64,000 nt of DNA from Heloderma charlesbogerti (taxonomy: Eukaryota > Chordata > Lepidosauria > Squamata > Helodermatidae), in the NCBI GenBank assembly GCA_026122225.1, contig JANEZZ010001953.1, forward strand, positions 806,001 through 870,000, given 5' to 3'. A model generated the notes under the pieces. That model had not been told where the DNA came from. It did not search any database and worked only from the letters and a program-made list of their open reading frames with translations. Position numbers and translations under genes: made by a program. Shown here piece by piece: positions 34,512-46,141 of the stretch. The number at the start of each line of letters is the position of its first letter. The stretch's first letter is position 1.

Positions 34512-35372
34512 TAGGGATGTCAGAGAATTTCGCCACGAATCTCAGGGAGGCCGAATGCCAGCGCATTCGGCCCCCTGACATTGGTGGTGGAACGATCTGC
34601 CCCCCCGCCCCCCCCCCCCCGGTACGGGACTTACCTTCGGCGAATCTTCCTGGTGGCGGCAGCTCCGGCAGCGGTGCAGCAGCAGCAGCGGCTGGTCTTC
34701 CGACCGGCTGCCGCTGCCACCATTTCCAGTTAAAAAACCCAAAAAAACGTGATAGGCTACGTAAAGATTTACGTAGCCTATCACAGCTAGATTTTTAAAA
34801 AAACACCGTGATAGGCTACATAAATGTTTACATAGCCTATCACGGCTGATTTAAAAGAAAGAAAAAAAACCTGTGCGTATGCAAATGGCGGCACCCATGG
34901 GCGCCGCCATTTGCGTTCCTTATTTTGGCACATCTTAGTCTACGTAAACATTTACGTAGACTAAGACGGCGAAAATAAGGGGAACGCAAATAGACGCTAT
35001 TTGCGTTCCCCTTATTTTCGCCGTCATAGTCTACGTAAATGTTTACGTAGGCTAAGACGTGCCAAAATAAGGAACGCAAGTGGCGGCGTCCATGGGCGCC
35101 GCCATTTGCGTACGCATGGGTTTTTTTCTTTTTCTTTTAATCGGCCGTGATAGGCTAGGTAAACATTTACATAGCCTATCACAGCTGACTGCAGGGACGC
35201 AAATGGCGGCGGCTACGGCCGCCACCATTTGCGGAGCCGGCCAGCCAGGATTCGGGGGGAGGAGGGGGGAGCACCTCCCCCCCGGCCAGAATTTCAGGGG
35301 GAGGGACGGAGCGCCTCCCCCCCACCGTGAATGTCACCCTTCGAAAAGGTAAGTGACTTTCGTACATCCCTA
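34512..35372 (-). mobile_element. Palindromic hAT-like element, copy 5 (861 bp)
   Basis: The ends are TAGGGATGTCAGAGAATTTC and GACTTTCGTACATCCCTA, with a perfect duplication CACTGGAT. Nested hairpins include GATAGGCTACGTAAAG, GGCGGCACCCATGGGCGCCG, TAGTCTACGTAAACA and a central AACGCAAATAG...CTATTTGCGTT. It lies inside the DIRS gag region. Confidence 0.95.
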
Positions 35373-35380
35373 CACTGGAT

Positions 35381-36634
35381 GCATATGAAGCCAATTCAGG
35401 TCCAAGGAAGGGAACCCCAAAGAGGTCAGTCCTGGCCAGTACAGGGACGACAAGGTTAGCGTTGCGAGATGATCCTATAAAACCACAGTTAGGATTGTCA
35501 CCGGAGTACGATGCATAGGGAGGACATTGTTCCCCACAGTAGCATCTCCCAATGGCTTCAGGGGAACAGAGCCCACATATCAACATACCTGGAGATCTTC
35601 CTTCTGCCCTCCCCTGGTCTAAAGCAGGGGAGCCCCCCAGATGTCTTGGTCTACAATTCTATCATCTATCACCATAGGCTTGGGCTGATGGGAGCCGTAG
35701 GCCCAAACACCTGAAGGGCCACAAGTTGCCCACTTGTGGTCTAGAGACTGTGTATGATACCCAGCGGTGATGGTGATAGACCTGTTGTGGCAATGGAAAC
35801 TGGCCAGGATGGTAATGGCACAATGATCAGTCCCAGTCACAAACACCTCTGGGCATATATGACCAAGGGGCCTTGGGAACCAAATACCTGGAGGATCTCT
35901 GCTCCCAACAGTGGGGGGAACCTCTGCCCTAACAATAGGAGGGTGAATGAGAGCAACAATGGCATGGCCAGTCCCTCCATATCATGTCCCATGGGGCATG
36001 TAGACTAGCCAGAGTCTGAGGACCTACCGCAACAGAAATCAGAGGAGAAACCTCGGGGACAAAGCAGAGCAAATATATGGAAACCTGCCCCTTCGTTTGG
36101 ATCTACCCCAGTGGTGTGAGTGGCCAATGTTCATGTGAAGGAATAGGCAAATGATCACAGATTTCACCTTCAGAAGTAGAGCCTATGATTTCAACCTCAT
36201 TGGACAAATGGCCCAGAATCTGTTGCATTTTATCTAGGACTGGGACCAGTGATGCTAGGACCAGTGGAAGAACTGGGATTAAGAGTCCCGTGGATGGCAG
36301 CAAGGGCATGTTTGATGCTGAAGCCACTATTGGAAGCAAGATGGCCAGTGGTACCGGGGGTGTCAGTTCTGAGGATGGTACCAATGGGCCCATATCATGG
36401 GTGTGAGACTTTCTTCTACCTCTTTGGTTCATTTGGTCTTGGTCTTCTTAGGTGCATGCACCGTGGGCCTGTCTGGCAGAGGAGGCGCCTATGGATCCAA
36501 AGGGGCTGCAAGCCTTGGGTGATTGATCCCATGACCAGAGCAGATATAGTGGCCATCTGTAGCAATGGTGTCTCCAATACAGGCATTGAGTGACTGGTGC
36601 CCAGTGTCAACAGCCTGGAGTGCCTGGTGCCTCT
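35381..36634 (-). mobile_element. DIRS element: gag-like remnant
   Basis: Broken minus-strand frames (36,103-36,432 and 36,416-36,646) are rich in proline, serine and basic residues, with no long intact frame. Position upstream of RT fragments and inside the matching inverted ends supports a DIRS gag origin. The hAT-MITE-like piece at 35,625-35,747 interrupts it. Confidence 0.4.
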
Positions 36635-36795
36635 GGGCTCCTTCACACGGAGCTTTTATCCTGTGACTGAGATTGCTCCTTCATGGAAGTTTGCGGGCTC
36701 TTTACATGATGCTGTGACCCTCCAGGGCATCTCCTGCACTAAATGCCCTTTGTTCCATTTTTAAATAGATCGCAGATAATGAGCTAGAGATGCCC
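36635..36795 (+). mobile_element. Harbinger-like MITE, copy 3 (internally deleted)
   Basis: GGGCTCCTTCACACGGAGCT...AGAGATGCCC has the same ends as 22343-22702. It lacks the right-hand half, including the TTTAAATGCAGG hairpin, leaving 161 bp. Confidence 0.7.
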
Positions 36796-36995
36796 TGAGA
36801 GTGACCTAGCCAGTGTGGGTGTTGAGCAAAGGCCAGGTGTGACTACTACTGCAGCGGTCGAGAAGGAACTGAGCAGGAAGAGTGGGAGCCATGCCCATCG
36901 AGCATGAACATTGCGTGTACATTCTAATGTTCTGATGGAGGCTCTGTGTAGGTCCAAAACTGAAATGTGTAATACGCAGAGACCACAAAGACAAC
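36796..36995 (-). mobile_element. DIRS element: 5'-side terminal repeat
   Basis: GGAACTGAGCAGGAAGAGTG and GATGGAGGCTCTGTGTAGG (+ strand) are inverted relatives of the minus-strand sequence at 25,069-25,208. Together they bracket the DIRS coding remnants. Confidence 0.55.
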
Positions 36996-37009
36996 TTGTC
37001 AATATAGTA

Positions 37010-37023
37010 CTGGGGGGGGGGGG
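37010..37023. repeat. Poly-G tract
   Basis: About 13 G in a row lie next to the DIRS end. Confidence 0.7.
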
Positions 37024-37769
37024 TGTTAAAAGCCAAACTGCTAAACTCCAAATGGAAAGTGGCTCCAGTTCTATACATAGTTACCTAGGATAAGTGACTT
37101 CTGGATAGACATGTACAGGATTGCACTAAACCTCTATCACAGTTTGGTCTCTAAGAGCCACTAGCATGATACATCTAGTGAGTATGTATACTAGTGAGCC
37201 AGTGTGGTGTAGTGGCGAGAGTGCTGAACTGGGAGTCGGGAGATCCGGGTTCTAGTCCCCACTCGGCCATGGAAGCTCACTGGGTGACTCTGGGCCATTC
37301 ACAGACTCTCAGCCCAACCCACCTCACAGGGTTGTTGTTGTGAGGATAAAATGGAGGAGGAGGAGGACAATGTATGCCTCCTTGAGTTCCTTGGAGGAAA
37401 AAGGGCAGGGGCTGGATCTACACTTATTGCCTTTTTTCGCCTCCAATGAGGTTTCACCACCCGCCTTTCACACTACGCAGTACCTGCCTTGAATTGGAAC
37501 TGGAATTCCCCATTTCCGTGCTCCCGCTTTCCATACCCTAATATCCCGGTATTTCCCCTTAACGTGTTCTGATTTTCCGCCTTCGCTACCATATCCGGTC
37601 GTAGTCCCCTCCCCCGCCTGTCCATATATGGCGGTGTTTGTATTTCCCTCCTGTCCAATCGCAGCTCTCGACGGCCCCATGTCTTCTTCTGGCTACTGAT
37701 CGCATAGCTTCCACAGCAGCCCCCATTTCCTCAGCAACAAGCAAAGGGCTGGATGTGCACGCGCTTGAC

Positions 37770-37833
37770 TGATCTCGGCTGCTAAGTGGGGTCGGCCCCG
37801 GTCAGTAGTTGGATAGGCGACCGCCTGGGAATC
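37770..37833 (+). pseudogene. 5S rRNA-derived segment, left arm
   Basis: TGATCTCGG, GCTAAGTGGGGTCGG, TTGGATAGGCGACC and GCCTGGGAAT follow the 3' half of vertebrate 5S rRNA, including the internal promoter boxes A, IE and C. Only this half is present. It is followed by TTCCTGCACTGAGCAG, a CR1 3'-UTR-like motif, as in 5S-derived SINE3 elements. Confidence 0.8.
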
Positions 37834-38215
37834 AGGCTTCCTGCACTGAGCAGAGGGTTGTTCTATCCCTTCAAATGAAATTAAATTTTACCCCCTCCTA
37901 TCCCCCACTCCGGATGTTTTTTAAAAAAAATTCAGGCGTTATCCTCGCAGAATTGGGGCTTCTCCGTGATTTTTTTTTTTTTTAAGTCAGGCATAATCTT
38001 CGAAGATACAAAGTTGTGAAGCTTCACAGCCTCCAATCTTCGAAGATCATGCCTGAATTAGAAAAAAAAAAAAAAAAACATCGTGGAGAAGCCCCGATTC
38101 TGCAAGGATAACACCTTAATTTAAAAAAAAAACATCCAGAGCAGGGGATAGGAGGGGGTAAACCTTAATCTCATTTGAAGGGATAGAACAACCCCCTGCT
38201 CAGTGCAGGAAGCCT

Positions 38216-38280
38216 GATTCCCAGGCGGTTGCCCATCCAACTACTGACCGAGGCCGACCCCACTTAGCATCCGAGATCAG
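38216..38280 (-). pseudogene. 5S rRNA-derived segment, right arm
   Basis: It is the inverted partner of 37,770-37,833 and closer to real 5S rRNA: on the minus strand TGATCTCGGATGCTAAGTGG and TTGGATGGGCAACCGCC. It lacks the 5' half of 5S rRNA and so cannot be a functional gene. Confidence 0.8.
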
Positions 38281-38465
38281 ACAAGCGCACGCAGGAAAAC
38301 AGCACTGTGCGCGAGTGTGAACCGAGCTTGCGCATTCGATGAAGCACTGCAACGGGGAAAATGGGTGAGTGTGAATAATCACATTTTAATGTGAGAGCGT
38401 TTAGATCTCACATGATCAGATGTAGATCAGCCTGGGATATAAATAGTAAATAAATAATAAATAAA

Positions 38466-40337
38466 CACCAACAGTGAGTTGGTGACCAGGTGTGGTAGTT
38501 CCAGGTCTTCACTTAGGACTAGATTCCCCTCACCCCAGTGCCAATGCATGGCCTGAAGTGGTGCCCACCATGTCACAGCCTCCTGAACCCTTACTCTAGC
38601 ACCAGGAGCAGCCATCAGTAGTAATGAACCAAAGTAAGCTCCATGCCTGCAGTTCAGTGGATAAATTCCACACCAGGGCAGGGAGTGCAACAACCTTCCA
38701 GATACATACTGTATTCTGCTTGAATGGCAGATATGCACATCAGAATGTGTGTCACTGAATCCAGATTCTAGAGAACTAGCCAGGTCAGTTGGATACAGCA
38801 AAAGCAGCGATGATGAGTCTTATGGCACAGGATAAGCTAACAGAAGCTCATAATCACTGTGTTCGCGGAGTGCTCGGCGCTGCCATTTGGTGGCCAAAAA
38901 GAAAAACACATTCGCATCCTTTTCTTTCTGCCATTGTGGGGTTGGGGGCTCCAGGGTGCCAGCAGCAGAGAGGTGCTAGTGTGGTTTTCTGGGCTTGTTC
39001 TCTGCTACCCCTGGGACGAGCCTTCAGCGTACTGAACGGGTGCCTGTGTTTTCTAAGAGGAGGCTGGCTGAGGCACCATCAGTGGTGCTGTGGGATGGCT
39101 GGCTGCTGACTAGCCAGCTTCACTTTTTGAAATGACAGTGCCTGCCTTTAAGAACTGCCCCTCTCTGGGACCCCTTCTCCAGATTTTTTCATTCTTTCCC
39201 AATGGCTGCATACTGTAGCCGGGAGAACGGAAAAGCGCTTGTCTGGGCTTCTAAAGAAAAGCGGAACTTTTTTTCCCTTTCTTTCTGAGGAGGAAAGTAG
39301 CTGAGGAGGATCCAGATGGCAACTTAATTGAATGGGAAATTGTCAGTATGGATTTGGGATGATCCTCATGGTAAATCATATTGTGGGGAGGAGAATACAT
39401 TAACTGAAAAAAATATGCTGTATATATACACTTGTACATCCTGCCTTTCTGTCCCCAAACGGAATAGCTCAGCCAATGAAAAACATGTGACAAAACATCA
39501 ATTAATATATAGCCTTTAAAGGGACCAAAGATCCAAAATAAATGTAAAACTCACACCAAAGAATAAAAACAGCAGTAAGAACAGCAGTCTGCCTCTGTTT
39601 ACCAGTTGCTGGGGAACATGATTGACAGGGTGCTATTCCTCACAGGCAGCTGGTTGGCCACTGGGAACAGAAGGCTGGCCTAGGTAGGCCTCTGGTCTGA
39701 TTCAGCATGACTCATGTTGGGTATCATCAGCTAATGATGATACTCCAAATGCATGTATTTCAAGGAAACGTACTCCAAAATTCTGGAAAACCCAGGGTTT
39801 TCATGTAGATGTTAAGCAGCATGGGGAATAAGATGGATCTTTGCAGGATTTTCAGGGCCGAGCTATTGGTGTCAGGAGCTGGAAAGTAGGAGCTGGAGCC
39901 ATATTATGGGACAAGCCAGGAGATCAAGCCAGGAGCTGGAGCTGGGGAGCAAGCCAGGAGTCAGAACACCCCAGAGCCAGGAAGATACCTGTTGTCCAGG
40001 AATATTCCAGGCTAAAGAGGAAGAGTTTTATAGCCCTTCCAGATGCTCCAAACTGCAGCCCTAGGGGCTCACCACATAGGGCACCTATGAAACAATTTCC
40101 AGTTCCTAGTATGAGCCCCGTAAGCCAAAATCCATAGGGATGAACAGAATCAGATTGAAAAGGGTCATTCAGTAATGTTGTCATTACTCTTGCTAATGCA
40201 TTCCCCCAAAACAGTACTTTTTAAACTGACTGGTAGTTGCTTATTTATGAAAGGGATTTATATCCTATCTTTGCTCAAGGTTGATTATAAATAATAACAA
40301 TTTACAATAAAGATAAAAGAGCCTATTAACAAACATG

Positions 40338-40373
<36 letters not shown>

Positions 40374-40417
40374 AATAAAAGCAGCAACAGCTGTTCAGAT
40401 CAGTGGCATCTACTGAC
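38466..40417. other. Gene-free stretch
   Basis: I recognise no gene. An L3/CR1 3'-UTR fragment lies at about 39,595-39,725 (CTGGTTGGCCACTGGGAACA, TGGTCTGATTCAGCATG). A GGAGCTGGA/AGCCAGGAG imperfect tandem lies at about 39,868-39,975. A (GA)n run lies at 40,343-40,371. Confidence 0.6.
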
Positions 40418-41179
40418 TAGGGATGTACGAAATGTACTTACCTTTCCGTGGATTATGTTCATGGGGGGGAGGTGTTCCGTCCCTCCCCCTGGAATCCTCG
40501 ACAGGGGGGGAGGCGATCCGTTTCTCCCCCCCGGAATCCTCGATGACCGGCTTTGCTCGGCGGAGCAGCCGGCCAGGCCCAGGCCAAAGACGTCTGCAGC
40601 CGGATTTCCGGCCGCGGAGGGCTCTGGGTAAAAAAAACAAAACCGCGTATGCAAATGGCGGCAGCTACGGCCGCCGCCATTTGCGTTCCTTATTTTTGGC
40701 CATCTTAGTCTACGTAAATATTTACGTAGACTATTACGGCAAAAATAAAGGGGAACGCAAATAGCGCCCACTACGCTATTTGCGTTGCCCTTTATTTTCG
40801 CCATAATAGTCTACATAAATATTTACGTAGACTAAGACAGCCAAAAATAAGGAACACAAATGGCGGCGGCCATAGCCGCCGCCATTTGCGTACGCTTTTT
40901 TTTTTTAACCCAGCCACGATAGGCTACGTAAATCTTTACTTCGCCTATCATGTCTCTGTAAACAAAAAACAAAAAAAACCCTCCAGACTGCAAATGGCAG
41001 CTGTGGCAGCCGGTCGGAAGACCTGCCGCCGCCCGGAACATCCACCCCAGGTAAGTCTCATCCCAGGGGGAATCCGCGGGGGGGGGGGTAGCAGGCCGTT
41101 CCGCCACAGTTTTCAGGGGGCCGAATGCACTGGCATTTGGCCTCACCGAGATCCGTGGCGGAATTCTCTGACATCCCTA
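40418..41179 (+). mobile_element. Palindromic hAT-like element, copy 6 (762 bp)
   Basis: TAGGGATGTACGAAATGTAC ... GAATTCTCTGACATCCCTA is flanked by a perfect CTACTGAC duplication. Its centre (about 40,640-40,900) is one long palindrome with AACGCAAATAGCG...CGCTATTTGCGTT at the middle and AAATGGCGGC hairpins at both shoulders. Confidence 0.95.
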
Positions 41180-41187
41180 CTACTGAC

Positions 41188-42772
41188 AGGTTTTCCATAA
41201 AGGTCTTACTATTCTGGCTGACCTGAATATCACACCACCACCACCACCACATACACACTTTCACAGGGCCATTTGTTACCTGCAAAAGTGGGGCGGGAGG
41301 ATATTCAGCAACTTTCAGGGGAACAACATTTTAAGGCCTTTCACTACCATCGTCCTTCCCACAGGGCATTCTCTTGAGTAAGTTGGCACGCTGCCAGGAT
41401 GTTGCATGGGCAGCCAAGCCACTACTTGAAGTGGCAGCAAGGCTTTTTCAGATAAGAAAAAGGCTGCCCCCACAAAAAGTCTTAGAATTCCATCCCTTGA
41501 ATATCAAATCAACTGCCCCATGACCCGTCCCACAAAATGTCAAACAAACAAACAAACTGGGCAATATAGTCCAGCCCAGTTTTACTTATTATAGTCTTCA
41601 TTAAAGATGATGGTAACAAACTTTCTTTTAGCGAGGCATTTATATTTTGTTCTATCTGCAAAGTGTCTTGTAAACTGTTGACCGAGGAATCCTCCATTAT
41701 TCCTTGAGGACCTAAAGACCCCTAACCACTCAAGAACAGCTCTGCTAGCTACGGTTGTGAAAATGCAATGGTGGAGAAATAAGATATCTTGCCATCACTG
41801 CAATGAAGAAGGCCCTACAATGTCTTTGGTCATCACAAGTATTCTTCCACCATCACTCTGGCCATTGTCTCTGCCATTGCATCATCCGCAGCACCACAGA
41901 AAATCAGGAACAAAACTGGGTTCTCAGAAGCTAGAGAGGGCATTTAGGAGTGATTCTGTCAACTGCTTGGGCCATCTCCTCACAGGGTGGCCAAGTGTCT
42001 CCTTTCGCTGTGGACTGTTTGAAGGTCTGCCAGAAGACTGTCCTGTATTTGAAGGCATCCTCTATTTGAAAGGTTGTCCAGTCCAAGTCCAGTTTAAAGA
42101 TAAAGAACTATAAGAACTGTTGTCCATCAACAGTACCTGAACAGCAGGCTGAACAGGCATACAGGTCACCTGGTCACAGCCCTCTACACAGCCTGCATTT
42201 CTATGTAAATTATAATAATTTCAAAATATGCATCTATACATATGAGAACACATGCAAATGTAATGCAAATCCATGTCCTCTTTTGACTTTTTTTGGTGAT
42301 GCATTTCCTCTTTTTTGACAATTGATAATAAGTGGCCAACCTATTCCATAGATCATCCAGGGATTCAACAGCATTGCCAGCCATGGCAATTAGAATCTCT
42401 CTGATAGGAAATCCATTGAGATACATCAGTTCTTGTGTGGACCATTCTTATAGGCCCCCCAAACTTGTAGAGGTTTGCAAGCCCAGCATACCTAAACCCT
42501 ACCAGGGTTACAACCTGCACATGACAAAGGAGCCAGATTTGGGAAGGTCCTGAGGGTCAATTAAGTGGGTGGAGCAATTCAGTTAAAAGAGCATGGAATT
42601 GGGAAGGTACTAATTCGTTTTGGGGGATGGGTATGGGTAAATCAACTGAAGAGGCATGAATCTGGACCAAGAGCTGTGTGGGATATTAACTAGTTTCATC
42701 CAAATTTCATCCAAAGCAAAATATTGACGCAAATGTGGAGGTTCCTGATCAGGCTGAACAATGCTGAGGGAA
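41188..42772. other. Gene-free stretch
   Basis: No gene was recognised. (CAC)n lies at about 41,233-41,251. A relative of the AT-rich repeat at 12,880 lies in inverse orientation around 42,000-42,320 (GACTGTCCT..., CAAATCCATGTCCTCTTTTG). Confidence 0.5.
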
Positions 42773-43698
42773 TAGGGGTGCAAGAAAGTCCCTTACCCGT
42801 CCTCGAAGCTTTTCGCGGTGGGGGGGAGGCGCTTCGCTGCTCCCCCCGCGAAGTTCAGGCCGGGGGGGGAGGCTTCCCACCTTGCCCGGCCGAAATTCAG
42901 GCCGGGGAGGAGGCGCCTCGCCTTGCCCAGCCGCAAACTAAAAAGTTTAAAAAACAAACACGCCCCCGTGATAGGCTACGTGACGATTAACGTGCCTATC
43001 ATGGCTAGATCTGCAAAGTCAGCCGTGATAGGCTACGTAAATCATCACGTAGCCTATCACGGGTGACTTAAAAAAAAAAAAAGCGCATACGCAAATGGCG
43101 GCCCCCATAGGGAGCCGCCATTCGCGTTCCTTATTTGGTTGCTGTAGTCGACGTAAAGATTTACGTAGACTACAGCGAAAATAAGGGCAACGCAAATAGC
43201 GTTGCCCTTATTTTCGCCGTAGTCTACGTAAAGATTTATGTAGACTACAGCGACCAAATAAGGAACGGGAATGGCAGCTCCCTATGAGGGCCGCCATTAT
43301 CCCTACGCACTTTTTTTTTTTTTTTTAAGTCACCCGTGATAGGCTACGTGACGATTTACGTAGCCTATCACGGCTGACTTTGCAAATCTAGCCGTGATAG
43401 GCTACGTTAATCATCACGTAGCCTATCACGGGGGCGTTTTTTTTTTCTTTCTTTTATTGGAATGGCGGCGGCGGCAGCCGGTCAAAAGACCGGCTGCTGC
43501 TCCTGCCCCGTACGAAGACCCGCCGAACCACCGGCTGGACCCGCCGCCAGGAGGGACATTCGCCAAAGGTAAGTCCCATCCTGGGGGGGTGCGGGGTGCG
43601 GGGGGGCAGAGAATTTCTCCCCGAAACTTGTTCGGGGGGCCGAACACGTTGGCGCTCGGCCCCCCGAAGTTTCGGGGAGAAATTCTCCGCCAACCCTA
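42773..43698 (+). mobile_element. Palindromic hAT-like element, copy 7 (926 bp)
   Basis: The start is TAGGGGTGCAAGAAAGTCCC and the end TCTCCGCCAACCCTA. The flanks TGAGGGAA/TGGGAAGC match only with a small gap, so the duplication has decayed. It is of the same subfamily as copies 3, 11 and 13: GGCCCCCATAGGGAGCCGCC arms and a central GGGCAACGC...GCGTTGCCC fold. Confidence 0.9.
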
Positions 43699-45149
43699 TG
43701 GGAAGCAAAAAGAATGTTGATATGACCAGCTAAATATTTCACGGGCAGGTTCTGCACATCCCTAGGTGATACAGTAAAACCATGTTGCATTTCAGTTTGC
43801 CTTCAAAATGTTCATCATGGTTTTATTGTCCTAAGTTCAAATAGCCTATAAATGATGGTTAGCATGTGATACATTTATTATGTGCTAGCATATTTCTTGT
43901 TGATTTGACCTTTTGGTAAGCTACTATTCAGCTATCAAAACTAATCTTTTTATAAATTTGTCCTACGATATATTTTTGTACAATGGTCCTAGCAAGACTT
44001 CATTAGATATATTATACTATTCTGCTGGAAAGTCATCTGAGCTGGGGAATGTTGTTTTGTAACTGTTTAATAGTAAATTCCACCAAAGGTATTTTCCTCC
44101 AACCATACAAATGGTATAAATAATTTCTCTAGAGAAACTACAGTTTCCAGCAGCCAGATGTCCAAGTTTTGGGGGTTAATGCAGCTATTTTTAATCATAG
44201 TTATGAAAGTTATGTGGTTAAATACAGACCTGTGCATCTGTTGAGCTGTATTTGGATCTTTAAAACAATTTTATGGTAGATTAAATTATGAAAATCAATA
44301 TAATCAATTATACTGATTTTCCACTCAAATTGGAGGACTTTGGCCCAACTTACATGTCATGGATTCCATCACAATCCCAGACTGTTTTGCAGCATGGCTA
44401 ACTCATTGTCTGAAATCCCTGGAAAATGAAGAGTTTCTCAGGCCGAAACAATAGCAGCACCTATTAATACAGGCTCTTACCATCCCACTGTTACATGATA
44501 CAGGTGTTTCTCCTTACTAGCAAAAATGTGCATAACTTATAAGCATTACCACACTCCAAAGGAATGAATCATTAAAGAGAACAAAAGAAGGTACCTCCTT
44601 TTAGGCATTGTTACCACCTAGGCTATGAATACACACCCAGCCATTAACCCTTTATCAAAGGAAATAGACTACAGTCAGCACTATGGAGGTTTAACTTTAT
44701 TGCATATATAAACACAAGAAGAATCTCACTCTGCCACCTGTAACTAGAACACAGTGAAGTCAATTGCTTCACTAAACCAATGAGATGCTTAGCATCTTAA
44801 ATGGGATTTGAGAAAACAAACACTTGGCTGGTTGGAGGGGAATGGAGCACTTCCCCCACCTGCTAACTCCCCTCCACAAACGCAACCTCAGACCATTTGA
44901 AATCACCTTCCCCCAGCTGCTCTGTTTTATCAGAAGTAAGCCCAGGTAGGAGTAAAATGAAATTTGCAGGGGGAAATCAGTGGAAAGGGTTAAGCACTTC
45001 TCTTTCTGAATGATCGTGCCCCTGCATTCGTTATTTTAGCAGATGTAGGTTTGAGAATACATGTTTGTGGAGATAATGAGCAGTTGGGGAAATATGCCCT
45101 GGTTACTAGTATAGTCTGTAAATGGGATATTTTAAACTTTGCCCCTTGA
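43699..45149. other. Gene-free stretch
   Basis: AT-rich sequence with no recognised gene. GTTCTGCACATCCCTA at 43,749-43,764 looks like the end of a related but different hAT family. No partner end was found. Confidence 0.5.
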
Positions 45150-45289
45150 AACTTTCTTCCTGTTTCCTGCCTCCTAGCTGAGCAGAGCAGAGCAGAGCAG
45201 AGCAGAGGAAGCTGCTCCAGCTGGCCTAGGTTTGGCCAGCTGGAGCTGGCCTGCTCCAGCTGTGCAATGTTTGTTTTCTTGCCTGAGAT
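45150..45289 (+). mobile_element. CR1 LINE of the nested block: 5' UTR and ORF1 start
   Basis: The TTCCTGCCTCCTAGCTGAG and AGCAGAGGAAGCTGCT segments match the 5' UTR of the CR1 at 31,656-32,830. The sequence breaks off at 45,289 inside GCAATGTTTGTTTTCTTGCC and resumes at 46,150 after a palindromic element. This begins the CR1 that continues to 60,484. Confidence 0.8.
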
Positions 45290-46141
45290 TAGGGATGTAC
45301 GAAAGTCACTTACCTTTTCGCAGCTTGGCTTCGCGGTGGGGGGGAGGCGCTTCGCTTCCCCCCCCCCGAAGTTCAGGCGAAGGGGGGGAGGCTTCCCGCC
45401 TTGCCCGGCCGAAATTCAGGCCAGGGAGAAGCGCCCCGTCTCCCTGGCTGCGAAACAAAAAGTAAAAAAAAAAAAAGACCCCATGATAGGCTACGTGACG
45501 ATTTACATAGCCTATCACGGCTAGATTTCCAAAGTCAGCCATGATAGGCTATGTAAATCGTCATGTAGCCTATCACGGGTGACTTTGGGGGAAAAAAAGC
45601 GCGTACGCAAATGGCGGCGGCCCATGGGCGCCGCCATTTGCGTTCCTTATTTTGGCATGTCTAGTCTACGTAAATCTTTACGTAGACTAGACATGCCAAA
45701 ATAAGGAACGCAAATGGCGGCGCCCATGGGCCGCTGCCATATGCATATGCGCTTTGTTTTTGTTTTTTTTCAAAGTCACCCGTGATAGGCTACGTGACGA
45801 TTAACGTAGCCTATCACGGCTGACTTTGGAAATCTAGCTGTGATAGGCTACGTAAATCGTTACGTAGCCTATCACGGGTGTTTGTTTGTTTTTTACTTTC
45901 TTTTTTTTTTTGCAATGGCGGCGGTGGCAGCCGGTTGGGAGACCGGCCACCGCCCCCGCCTGCGACGAAACGCTGCTGAAACGCCGCCAAAACGCCGCTG
46001 GGACCCACCGCCCAGAGGCACATTCGCTGAAGGTAAGTCCCGTCCCGGGGCGGCGGAGAATTTCCCAACCAACTTCGGGGGGCCGAATGCGTCGGCGCTC
46101 GGCCTCCTGAAGATTCGGGGAGAAATTCTCCGCCATCCCTA
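45290..46141 (+). mobile_element. Palindromic hAT-like element, copy 8 (852 bp), in CR1
   Basis: TAGGGATGTACGAAAGTCAC ... CTCCGCCATCCCTA is flanked by CCTGAGAT/TCTGAGAT. It has a single central hairpin TAGTCTACGTAAATC...TACGTAGACTA with no AATAGCG fold, so the core is shortened. Poly-T/A spacers separate the modules. Confidence 0.94.

Larger units (their letters stand above)
37409..38432. mobile_element. Foldback element with 5S rRNA-derived arms (about 1,024 bp)
   Basis: The outer ends GGCTGGATCTACA and TGTAGATCAGCC are inverted. The inner arms (about 37,763-37,975 and 38,070-38,290) are close inverted repeats running TGATCTCGG, CTGCACTGAGCAG, TCTATCCCTTCAAATGA, CCTCCTATCCCC, GGCTTCTCC. The centre has two AATCTTCGAAGAT-type palindromes. 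It has no coding capacity. The superfamily is unknown; the flanks AGG/TGG would allow a 3-bp duplication. Confidence 0.75.
37191..38465 (+). mobile_element. MIR-like tRNA SINE split by a foldback element
   Basis: The head (GTGTAGTGGCGAGAGTGCTG, GGGTTCTAGTCCCC) and body run to about 37,408. The tail (GGGATATAAATAGTAAATAA) resumes at about 38,433. The copy at 28,525 has no such interruption, so about 1 kb has been inserted. Confidence 0.8.

Noticed and set aside
36103..36646. Independent small host genes on the minus strand
   Set aside because: No splice sites or recognised domains; position between DIRS end and RT fragments suggests a decayed gag region.
37770..38280. Functional 5S rRNA genes
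   Set aside because: Only the 3' half of 5S is present in each arm, and the two copies are inverted within a mobile-element-like foldback.
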